From: Symbiodinium natans | Taxonomy: Eukaryota; Sar; Dinophyceae; Suessiales; Symbiodiniaceae | Assembly (NCBI GenBank): GCA_905221605.1 | Contig: CAJNDS010000754.1 | Location: 65,001-76,149 of the forward strand | Length of the DNA stretch: 11,149 nucleotides | Reading direction: 5' to 3' | Part shown: positions 1 to 5,943 of the stretch, in pieces | Numbering within the stretch: the stretch's first letter is position 1 | Layout: the number at the start of each line of letters is the position of its first letter | The notes under the pieces: generated by a model | The model's database searches: none | The model's input: the letters and a program-made list of their open reading frames with translations, nothing else | Told to the model about the DNA's origin: nothing | Translations under genes and position numbers: made by a program

Positions 1-33
1 AACCCTCAACCCTCAACCCTCAACCCAACCCTT
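1..33 (+). repeat. CCCTCAA variant telomere-like repeat, cut by the window edge
   Basis: Three AACCCTC units and a decayed fourth. The array may continue to the left. Confidence 0.8.
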
Positions 34-376
34 ATTGCTTGGGGTCCAGCGACTTGGGCGCTGCGGAATCACCATGCTCACGCGGATGCGCTGGGCCGGG
101 CCGAGGCGGGTCGCGTAGCGTTAAAATTAATGCATTATTACCGGGCCCCTAATGCTCATGCGCTTATAGCCCCGTATACTATTACATGTAAGGGGGCAAA
201 GGAGGAAAATGGCTCCATAATTTTATGCTACAAATTAGGTCTCAGAATGCCCCTTTAAACCCAAAAATGCTGTGCAAAAAGGGCCTTTTAAATCAAACAA
301 ACGTGTCTGGACCCACCTGCAGAACAAGGCCATGGGGCTTCGGGGGCTCAAGTTGAGCCCATCTCAACTCCAAACC
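34..376. other. Spacer without recognised gene
   Basis: A GC-rich first part (50-120) is followed by AT-richer sequence. A minus-strand CTGCAG|GTGGGT near 315 resembles the acceptor context of the candidate exon at 4892, but no frame of use follows. Confidence 0.35.
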
Positions 377-447
377 TTTAGGGTTGAGGGTTTAGGGTTT
401 AGGGTTTAGGGTTTAGGGTTTAGGGTTTAGGGTTTAGGGTTTAGGGC
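377..447 (+). repeat. TTTAGGG array
   Basis: Ten heptamers, the second being TTGAGGG, the rest exact. Confidence 0.95.
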
Positions 448-836
448 CCCCGGGTCACCATGACGAACCCCTGGCCGAGCGGCCTTCTGCCAGGCCCAAT
501 GTTCAGGCCCCTCCTCCCGCCAGGCACCTCGAAGTTTCGGAGCTGTAGGGGGGTTGAGGGCTTAGGGCCTGTAAGCCCTAACACCCTCAACCTTGAATGT
601 ATTTATGATTTATGTATGTATGTGTCCTAATTATTCATATGTATATATATATATGTATATGTGGGTGTGTGCGCATGCGCGTCCCTTGCACCACCCTTGC
701 GACGCGAGTCCCGCTGACAAACTAAACTCTAGACTCTAGACCCACTAACCTCTAACCCTGAACACATCCTATACGAAACCATCCTAAACCCTAAGCCCCC
801 CAGACCCTAGCCCCTAAGCCCTCAGCCCCTAAACCG
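448..836. other. Spacer without recognised gene
   Basis: A GC-rich part (448-560) with repeated GCCAGGC words is followed by decayed telomere-like words and the alternating tract. Nothing coding is supported. Confidence 0.4.
636..682. repeat. Alternating purine-pyrimidine tract
   Basis: Two alternating runs, 636-663 (CATATG plus TA and TG steps) and 665-682 (GTGTGTGCGCATGCGCGT), separated by one base. Prone to Z-DNA or cruciform formation. Confidence 0.75.
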
Positions 837-962
837 TTTAGGGTTTAGGGTTTAGGGTTTAGGGTTTAGGGTTTAGGGTTTCGGGTTTAGGGTTTAGGGT
901 TCAGGGTTTAGGGTTTAGCGTTTAGGGTTTAGGGTTTAGGGTTTAGGGTTTAGGGTTTAGGG
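837..962 (+). repeat. TTTAGGG array, the longest and most regular
   Basis: Eighteen contiguous heptamers with only TTTCGGG, TTCAGGG and TTTAGCG variants. The 100 bp before it are decayed CCCTAA-type words. Confidence 0.95.
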
Positions 963-1499
963 CCTAACACCTAAACTTGCAGACCCCTGACCCTGTCCAC
1001 GACAAGGCGGCGGCCTGATCTTAGAGTTTTGGGCTCCTGGCCCTTGCGCTCGCCCTTGCGCCCCCTTGCGCCGTGCTGGTTTTTGGCGCCATACTTACAC
1101 GAAGGCAACATACGTGTGGCCGGCCCAATTAAACACGAAGAGGCGGGGGTTTAGAACAACGCCCATATGTACATGTGTAGACAGTGTACATACGACATAT
1201 ACACGAGTATGATATACTCCAGAGGTATCCAGAAGAAGAGACGGCCAACAAAAGGCTGAATCAATTCTTCCGCCGGCGCAGACAGGAAGCCGTTCCCGTG
1301 CAACAACCCTACCCACCAACATCTCAAGCCCCAAGTGAACAAAGCAACATAAGCCGCTGAACGCCCCCGAACAACTGAACTCAACAAAACTTGTTGGAAG
1401 AACCCTGGAAAAGCCTACACTTATGACCCCGGATTCAGCCACACAGAGCACGTTGCCAAGAATTCTTGAATGAATACTTTATGATTTGAGATATTTACT
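963..1499. other. Unique stretch with no supported gene
   Basis: Three near-tandem copies of CCCTTGCGC lie at about 1042-1073. Overlapping minus-strand open frames (1451-1095 from a GTG, 1387-1151) are hydrophobic and Cys/Val-rich, with no domain and no clear splice signals; I treat them as chance. Confidence 0.45.
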
Positions 1500-1836
1500 G
1501 AAGCTTTTGGGTTTCTGATATTTTTAAGAAAATGATTCTCTTCGAGTCTATGAAAAATTTATGTTGTTTATGAAAAATTTTGTTTTTTCGTCGATTTTAT
1601 GAAAATTTTATGATTTGTTTAATGAGTTTTTTGTTTCTCATCAATTTTGCAACATTTTCATTGCAGAAACACACAAAACCGACCAAAGCCATAAACAAAT
1701 CATGAAAAATCATAAAATCTTCATAAAATCGACGCAAAACATAAACTTCTCATGAAAAATCATAAAATGTTTTAACAAAATCGAAGAGAACCATAAAATT
1801 TTCGTGAAATGTCATAGATCAAAAAGCCCCAAAACA
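1500..1836. repeat. AT-rich long imperfect inverted repeat (fold-back element)
   Basis: CGTCGATTTTATGAA (1589-1603) is exactly complementary to 1720-1734, and TTCTCTTCGA (1536-1545) to 1781-1790. The spacing between the two pairs is nearly equal (44 and 47 nt). Weaker pairing extends out to CTTTTGGG/CCCCAAAA. Short ATCATAAAAT and ATGAAAAAT words recur inside each arm. The loop is about 1640-1690. Base composition is sharply more AT-rich than its neighbours, suggesting a distinct inserted element. Confidence 0.75.
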
Positions 1837-1937
1837 TATTTGAAACATAACTTTTCCATATAAAAAGTTGCTCCTTGAAACGTGGCTCTGGCTACGCATC
1901 CAGCGTCGTAAGCCTACACCCTAAACTTGTGCCGAAA

Positions 1938-2035
1938 CTTGGGATGTTCCCCGTTATACTTCCTTAATAGGGATTGTAATAGGGGGTACAATACTCCCTA
2001 CTCCGGACTGTTAGTAGAAGGGGGAACATCCCAAG
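1938..2035. mobile_element. MITE with 15-bp perfect terminal inverted repeats
   Basis: CTTGGGATGTTCCCC at 1938-1952 is exactly mirrored at 2021-2035. CCGAAA occurs immediately outside both ends (1932-1937 and 2036-2041), a direct repeat of 6 bp that reads as target-site duplication. Interior TAGGGATTGTA and TACAATACTCCCTA also pair, so the whole 98 nt folds back. Non-coding, so it would need a transposase in trans. The TIR/TSD pattern is typical of cut-and-paste DNA-transposon derivatives; superfamily not assigned. Confidence 0.85.
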
Positions 2036-2041
2036 CCGAAA

Positions 2042-2255
2042 CCCTAGACCCCGAAACTTCCGAGCCTTGAACCCCTACACCCCGCCTTAGTTGCAACACA
2101 ACCCTAAAGCCCCAAAGCCTAAAAGCCCAGCTACCTTTAAAAGAAGCAACAAAAACAAAACGAACTACAGCCCAAAAAACCCAAACCCGAAAACCGCACC
2201 CTAAACGCTTAAAAGCACCCGCCCCTTACACCCCCATCAATCCTGCGCCCTAACT
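2042..2255. other. A/C-rich spacer, no gene seen
   Basis: Strongly A+C-skewed plus strand with many AACCC and CAAAA words. It looks like decayed CCCTAAA-type repeat. No usable frame. Confidence 0.5.
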
Positions 2256-2317
2256 AAACCCTAAACCCTAAACCCTAAACCCCAAACCCTGAACCCTAAA
2301 CCCTAAACCCTAAACCC
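2256..2317 (+). repeat. CCCTAAA array
   Basis: About eight units with CCCCAAA and CCCTGAA variants. It faces the TTTAGGG array at 2391 across a ~73-bp spacer holding an ACCAGCC/GGCTGGT hairpin (2362-2380). Confidence 0.9.
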
Positions 2318-2390
2318 CCAAACTCCACCCCACAGGGGTCCAAGGAGTCGGCTGCCGCCCCACCAGCCCTGCTGGCTGGTTCTTAGTCGG

Positions 2391-2452
2391 TTTAGGGTTT
2401 AGGGTTTAGGGTTTAGGGTTTAGGGTTTAGGGTTTAGGGTTGAGGGTTTAGG
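2391..2452 (+). repeat. TTTAGGG array
   Basis: Seven exact heptamers, then a TTGAGGG and a TTTAGGA variant. Confidence 0.9.
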
Positions 2453-2460
2453 ATGAAGAG

Positions 2461-2524
2461 GGGAATGAGGGACCCTTAAGGTATCCTTAAAGGGATCATA
2501 TAGGGTCCTAATTCCCCCATTCCC
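2461..2524. mobile_element. Short palindromic element, MITE-like
   Basis: GGGAATGAGGGA (2461-2472) and the reverse complement of 2513-2524 differ at one base of 12, and inner GGGACC/GGGTCC words extend the pairing. No clear target-site duplication. It directly follows a TTTAGGG array. Confidence 0.55.
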
Positions 2525-2589
2525 GACTCAGAACCAGGGGGTCTACTGAAAGTGCTTCGGAAACTGCGCGGGTAGGTGCTTAGTTTTGT

Positions 2590-2755
2590 GGGGTTTAGGG
2601 TTTAGTTTGGGGCTTGGGGTCTAGGGTCCAAGTTTTAGGGTTTACGGTTTAGGGGTTTAAGGGTTTAAGGGTCTAAGGGTTTAAGGGTTGAAGGGTTGAA
2701 GGGTTGAAGGGTTTAAGGGTTTTAGGGTTGAAGGGTTCTGGGTTTTGGGTGTCGG
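2590..2755 (+). repeat. Degenerate array of GGGTTTAA / GGGTTGAA octamers
   Basis: From 2652 an 8-bp unit (GGGTTTAA, GGGTCTAA, GGGTTGAA) replaces the heptamer, with GGGTTGAA repeated three times in a row. Before that there are only scattered TTTAGGG-like words. Confidence 0.8.
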
Positions 2756-2760
2756 TGGCT

Positions 2761-2821
2761 ACCCCCCGACCCACCACACCACGCCCACATCGCCCAAGTG
2801 CACAATCAGCCACTCACCCAC
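2761..2821 (-). pseudogene. Degenerate copy of the VGEALMAHFGW candidate exon
   Basis: The minus strand reads AACAG|GTGGGTGAG, then VGEWLIVHLGD and on to an in-frame TAG at 2761-2759. The first ~45 nt resemble the exon start at 4892, and both lie right beside a telomere-like array. It looks like a duplicated, decayed exon end. Confidence 0.35.
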
Positions 2822-2823
2822 CT

Positions 2824-2908
2824 GTTTAGGGTTTAGGGTTTAGGGTTTAGGGTTTAGGGTTTAGGGTTTAGGATTTGGGGTTTGTGGTTTAGGGTTTAGG
2901 ATCTAAGG
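2824..2908 (+). repeat. TTTAGGG array
   Basis: Seven exact units, then TTTAGGA, TTTGGGG, TTTGTGG variants. Confidence 0.9.
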
Positions 2909-3023
2909 TCTAGGGAGCCATGACTAACCTAAGTTGTGTTTAGCCCGCCTGATACGTTCCCCCCGAGGCGGGTATGTATGGTAGTGCGAGGAATGGGCCG
3001 CAGAGCAGGGCTTAGGGACATTT

Positions 3024-3121
3024 TGTTAAAGTTCATGGTTAACTAAAAAGTAAGGTTTTAAGTATGGTATCCTATATCATAACCGCAATTCTGGTACTCA
3101 CTACCCATGAACCTGCAAGCA
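3024..3121. mobile_element. MITE-like fold-back element, family copy 1, degraded
   Basis: AAAGTTCATGGTTAACTA at the left and ACTACCCATGAACCTGCAAG at the right are imperfect reverse complements. The interior words AAGTAAGGTTTTAAGTA match the copy at 7523-7640. Arms are more diverged than in the other two copies. Confidence 0.55.
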
Positions 3122-3549
3122 GGGTCTTTGTTGGGAAGCGGGTCTGCTGGGGGTCAGGGCTGCAAAGTCAGATAATAAGATCTCAGATTTAGAAGCGTTG
3201 TCCAGAAGAAGGCGCAAAGTGAACAGTACATGAACAATAAAAAAACGCTCCATTACACGTTCGGTTCAACATGCTGCTTTCATCTTCGTTCTCCGGCATC
3301 TCAACTCCAAGTTCACAGTTTGAAACAAAATTTCCATGGCGCGCAGCTCGGGACATTGATTGTGTTCTTTTCGGCACTTGGTCATCCATAAGCGCAAAGA
3401 ACAATAACCCGAAACTCAAAGCTAAACTCCAAAGATCTTCAGCTTCACTCGAAACTCCCGTCTCGGAAGCTTGCTTACCAGCGCTGCCCCATACAATAAG
3501 AGGCTTCCTTAATCCAAACCCAAAATTCAGGAACTGCGGCCGCCCAACA
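3122..3549. other. Unique-looking stretch without a supported gene
   Basis: Open frames exist on both strands (plus 3271-3633, minus 3419-3189 from a TTG), overlapping each other. Neither shows a recognisable domain, and neither has clear AG|G and donor signals at both ends. I call no gene here. Confidence 0.4.
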
Positions 3550-3582
3550 TTCTTGTCTACTGGTTTTCTAGGTAGACAAGAA
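3550..3582. repeat. Perfect 11-bp hairpin
   Basis: TTCTTGTCTAC at 3550-3560 pairs with GTAGACAAGAA at 3572-3582 around an 11-nt loop. Possible small MITE relic or RNA hairpin; no other support. Confidence 0.7.
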
Positions 3583-3620
3583 CGATCAGTGCGACAGAAA
3601 ACTCAACCCCAAGCCCCACG

Positions 3621-3655
3621 CCCTAAACCCTAAACCCTAAACCCTAAGCCCTAAG
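3621..3655 (+). repeat. Short CCCTAAA array
   Basis: Four CCCTAAA/CCCTAAG units, opposite in orientation to the array at 3740. Confidence 0.85.
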
Positions 3656-3739
3656 CAAGCTACGCGCCCGCCCCAAGATTGCAAGCCCGCGCCCTGCTGG
3701 CCTCGTGCCAGCGCCAGGCGCTGTGCCAGGCCATGGTGG
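3655..3739. other. GC-rich island with imperfect inverted repeat
   Basis: GCCTCGTGCCAGCGCC and the later GGCGCTGTGCCAGGC are near-complementary (about 3701-3731). The plus frame reads coding-like (ARALLASCQRQALCQAMVA then stop), but the palindrome alone could explain that. Confidence 0.35.
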
Positions 3740-3895
3740 CTTAGGGTTTAGATTTAGGGTTTAGGGTTTAGGGTTCAGGGTTGAGGGTTGTGGGTTGAGG
3801 ATTTAGGGTTTAGGGTTTAGGGTTTCGGGTTTAGGGTTTAGGGTTTAGGGTTTAGGGTTTAGGTTTAGGGTTGATGGTTGAGCGTTGAGGGTTGA
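3740..3895 (+). repeat. TTTAGGG array with GTTGAGGG variants
   Basis: About 20 units, mostly TTTAGGG, with TTCAGGG, TTGAGGG, TTTCGGG and GTTGATG variants at both ends. Confidence 0.9.
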
Positions 3896-3920
3896 AAGCT
3901 AGTCTCACGATCTGGGGTAG

Positions 3921-4048
3921 GAGCATCGACGATGCTTTTGGCACCGTTTCCGATCCCACAAGCGAGGACTGTTCAAGCAGATCACCTGAGACCGTACGGC
4001 TGCGGAAAGTCAGTCAAGCAAGCGTCTCACGAGCCTTACGAGAGTTTA
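3921..4048 (+). CDS. Possible plus-strand exon
   Basis: GGGTAG|G precedes an open frame (SIDDAFGTVSDPTSEDC, later VSQASVSRALREFSKC) that meets a consensus GTAAGT donor at 4049. Flanking telomere-like repeats resemble the intron context in hsp90. It is polar and Ser-rich, with no family recognised. It could be chance. Confidence 0.25.
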
Positions 4049-4095
4049 GTAAGTGTGCACGGAGCGATTCTAAGGGTTTAGGGCTTTAGGGAGTT

Positions 4096-4124
4096 CACAC
4101 ACGCGCGTACACGCGTGCGTGCGT
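4096..4124. repeat. Perfect alternating pyrimidine-purine stretch (29 nt)
   Basis: CACACACGCGCGTACACGCG continues as TGCGTGCGT with no break in alternation. Such DNA readily forms left-handed Z-DNA. It starts 9 nt past the stop of the minus-strand candidate exon ending at 4133. Confidence 0.85.
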
Positions 4125-4132
4125 TTGTAGGT

Positions 4133-4255
4133 CTAGAAATATGAGCTGGCATGCGGTGCGAACTTCATCCTTGCTTTCTTGGCTTCTTCATGCGAGGTCT
4201 TCAGGTACTTGTCACAACAGCCAGGATGGCAGAATGAGCATGTGACAGGGAAGGT
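4133..4255 (-). CDS. Candidate last exon, Cys-rich C-terminus
   Basis: After TTCCAG, 40 codons run to a TAG at 4135-4133. They contain FPVTCSFCHPGCCDKY and then a charged KTSHEEAKKARMKF segment. The CxxCxxxCC spacing could bind metal, but this is not matched to a known zinc-finger family. Codon choice is C/G-ending like hsp90. The acceptor is AG|A, unlike the AG|G rule, which weakens the call. The open frame continues upstream to 4444 but becomes hydrophobic and AT-rich there. Phase 0 would fit the exon ending at 4812. Confidence 0.35.
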   Translation of the reverse strand, partial: TFPVTCSFCHPGCCDKYLKTSHEEAKKARMKFAPHASSYF

Positions 4256-4444
4256 CTGGAAGGTTAGACAGGTGGTTGGGGTCAGCTTGCCACGAGACGA
4301 GAGACGACAAAGACCCGTTCTCCCGAAACACCAGGCAAAACTAACAAAAAACACATAAACAAATAGCACTGAAATGAGGGTTTCCGAAAATGGGGGTTCC
4401 ACCTTGGGAGATCCTATAATGAGGTTTGGAGAATTTTGGGGCAT

Positions 4445-4702
4445 ATACGGGGGGGATGTTGGGAAGCCCGAATGAACCCTGAATCCTGCAAAACGACCCA
4501 GGGCAAAAAAAAAAAAAAGCAGGCGAAATTGGGTTCTGAAGTATGGGCCCTGAATTTATATAGGGACCCTAACCCTAGCACACCCCAAGCCGAAATCTGT
4601 AGCCTTTGAACTTTGTGGGGTTCCTAATTCCAAAACCCTAAACCCTCGACCCTAAACCCAAGTCCCAATTGCTTAGCCCTCCCAACTTCCACCTAGGCAC
4701 TG
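4445..4702. other. Gene-poor spacer with A14 tract
   Basis: Holds a 14-A run (4506-4519), which on the minus strand is a T14 tract followed by TTTTGCAG|G at about 4490. That would be a good 3' splice site, and an exon may start there (GATTCAGGG...), but I cannot confirm it. There are scattered CCCTAAA fragments at 4634-4660. Confidence 0.4.
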
Positions 4703-4797
4703 TTTGGGGTCTAGGGTTTAGGGTTTCGGGTCTGGGGTTTACGGTTTAGGGTTTAGGGTTTAGGAATGTTTAGGATTTAGGGTTTAGGGTTTAGGGT
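4703..4797 (+). repeat. Degenerate TTTAGGG array
   Basis: TTTAGGG units with TCTGGGG, TTTACGG and TTTAGGA variants. It lies just downstream (minus sense) of the candidate exon at 4892-4812. Confidence 0.85.
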
Positions 4798-4811
4798 ACT
4801 CCTAGGTGCAC

Positions 4812-4892
4812 CTGAGAAAGAGCCCCGGCCTCGAGATCCGGTCCGGTCAGGGCCACCCGCCAGCCGAAGTGGGCCATCAGCGCCTCACCCAC
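4812..4892 (-). CDS. Candidate exon (VGEALMAHFGW) of the second gene
   Basis: An ACAG|G acceptor at 4894-4893 is followed by 27 phase-0 codons (VGEALMAHFGWRVALTG, then PDLEAGALSQ) and a GT donor (GTGCAC). Telomere-like DNA abuts both sides, as in hsp90 introns. A degenerate relative of its first ~45 nt lies at 2821-2761. No family recognised. Confidence 0.4.
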
Positions 4893-4907
4893 CTGTTTTG
4901 GCTTTGG

Positions 4908-4997
4908 GTTTAGGGTTTGGGGCTTAGGGCTTGGGGCTTAGGGCTTGGGGCTTAGGGCTTAGGGCTTAGGGCTTAGGGCTTAGGGCTTAGGGCTTAG
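4908..4997 (+). repeat. GGGCTTA variant heptamer array
   Basis: A homogeneous run of GGGCTTA with GGGCTTG variants. It is a C-for-T variant of the telomeric unit that has been amplified on its own, which implies local expansion and not telomerase copying. Confidence 0.85.
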
Positions 4998-5155
4998 GAT
5001 TCCCTAGCCGCAAGCCTTAAACCCTTAACCGCAGACCCTGAACCTCCTTCTCCTGGGTGCTTGATCGGAATCACGTGCCGTCTTGGCGGGGCTCTATGTA
5101 TAGAATTCCTGAGAACACAAGTTAGCAAAGAAGGCGAACCCATGGAATCCTGAAC

Positions 5156-5279
5156 CCTACTTGAAAGTTCATGGTCATGGGTAGCTAAAGGCAGGGTTAG
5201 GAGAAAGGTAGCCCTAAACCCTAAACCCCTAAACCCCTAAACCCAGAACCTTAGTGACAACTACCCATGAACCTTCAGA
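5156..5279. mobile_element. MITE-like fold-back element, family copy 2, split by CCCTAAA units
   Basis: The left arm CTTGAAAGTTCATGG...GGGTAGCTA and the right arm ACTACCCATGAACCTTCA (5260-5277) match the arms of the copy at 7523-7640. The interior has GCAGGGTTAG, as in the other copies, and then a short CCCTAAAC array (5212-5246) absent from them. Confidence 0.65.
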
Positions 5280-5283
5280 CTTG

Positions 5284-5437
5284 GGGTAGTTACATGGTCC
5301 CTGATTATGGGCCCTTGAAGGGTACCCCTTATATACCCTTCATATACCCTATGAAAATTAAGGGCCCATACATCAGAACCCTTGTAAGTTGGGGATCATA
5401 TTAAGGGCCCACGAAACTACCCTTAGATTCAAGTAGG
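5284..5437. repeat. Nested inverted repeats next to fold-back copy 2
   Basis: GGGTAGTT at 5284-5291 pairs with AACTACCC at 5415-5422. CTGATTATGGGCCCTT at 5301-5316 pairs, with one extra base, with the segment 5361-5377. TTCAAGTAGG at 5428-5437 is the reverse complement of CCTACTTGAA at 5156-5165. So the outer ends of a larger element may be 5156 and 5437. Confidence 0.55.
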
Positions 5438-5458
5438 CCCTCAGACCCAAGCCCTGAC

Positions 5459-5491
5459 CTCCTCCGCCAGCGCGTCCGAGGACACGAGGGC
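5459..5491 (-). CDS. Candidate exon of the second gene
   Basis: A GC-rich, coding-looking 33 nt (ALVSSDALAEE) with GGAG|G acceptor and a GT donor (GTCAGG). The next candidate exon starts GTGGGT, so the donor echoes the downstream exon as in hsp90. Joined to the exon at 4892 it reads LAEEVGEALMAHFGW without a break. Confidence 0.35.
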
Positions 5492-5645
5492 CTCCGCCCA
5501 AAAGTCTTCTCTTCTACGGGCGATGGAGGGTTGAAGGCTTCGGGGCTATAATTAGGGCTTGGGGCTTGGGTTTGGGGTTTTGGGGTTGCGGGTGTTTGTT
5601 GGGGGCTTTGGGGGCTTTTGGGGGGTTTAGGGTAGGGCTTCTGTC

Positions 5646-5674
5646 CGTGCAGGGCACATCGCACCTTGAGATCC
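5646..5674 (-). CDS. Candidate micro-exon of the second gene
   Basis: The GCAG|G acceptor at 5676-5675 and a possible GA donor after 5646 give 29 nt that keeps frame from the exon ending at 5745 to the one starting at 5491 (ISRCDVPCT). The support is frame consistency only. A GT donor inside it (GTGCGA) is an alternative end. Confidence 0.2.
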
Positions 5675-5744
5675 CTGCGGCAAGCTCGGGAGTTCAGCCG
5701 ATCGATTAAGGCCCCTAAGCTCCAACACCTTAAAACCTACTTAC

Positions 5745-5892
5745 CCTCAAGGGGTTTAGGGAAATCATTGGACGTGCCCAAGACTGGCTCTCTCACGCTT
5801 TCTGGGTCGCAGTCGATCATCTGCATCAGGTTTTTTGCCAGTTTCTGCCCCCTGTACAGTGGGCCGAAGCTGGTGCCTGTCGTTGGGATCAT
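5745..5892 (-). CDS. Candidate first exon of an unrecognised second gene
   Basis: An ATG at 5892-5890 opens a frame with balanced, coding-like composition (TGTSFGPLYRGQKLAKNL, then MQMIDCDPESVREPVLG). The frame is open further up to a TAA at 5925-5923. It meets a strong GTAAGT donor at 5744, splitting a Gly codon; unspliced it would stop at 5739-5737. An AG (CTGCAG) lies about 18 nt before the ATG and could serve as a trans-splice acceptor. The hsp90 stop is only 51 nt upstream on the same strand. I do not recognise the protein. The antisense frame is also open but looks less like protein. Function unknown. Confidence 0.4.
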
Positions 5893-5943
5893 GCACTTGC
5901 GTACCGGCGGCTGCAGTACGACTTACTGGATGGCTCGGACATC

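Noticed and set aside
345-352. Relict spliced-leader sequence (GGCTCAAG)
   Set aside because: Only the last 8 bases resemble the dinoflagellate spliced leader; the upstream part does not match.
837-962. A true chromosome end
   Set aside because: Arrays are short, occur in both orientations and lie inside and between genes; no terminal run reaches a window edge.
837-962. CRISPR-like array
   Set aside because: Contiguous 7-bp units without spacers, in a eukaryotic context.
1095-1451. 118-codon minus-strand open frame
   Set aside because: Starts with GTG, low-complexity hydrophobic composition, overlaps another open frame, no domain.
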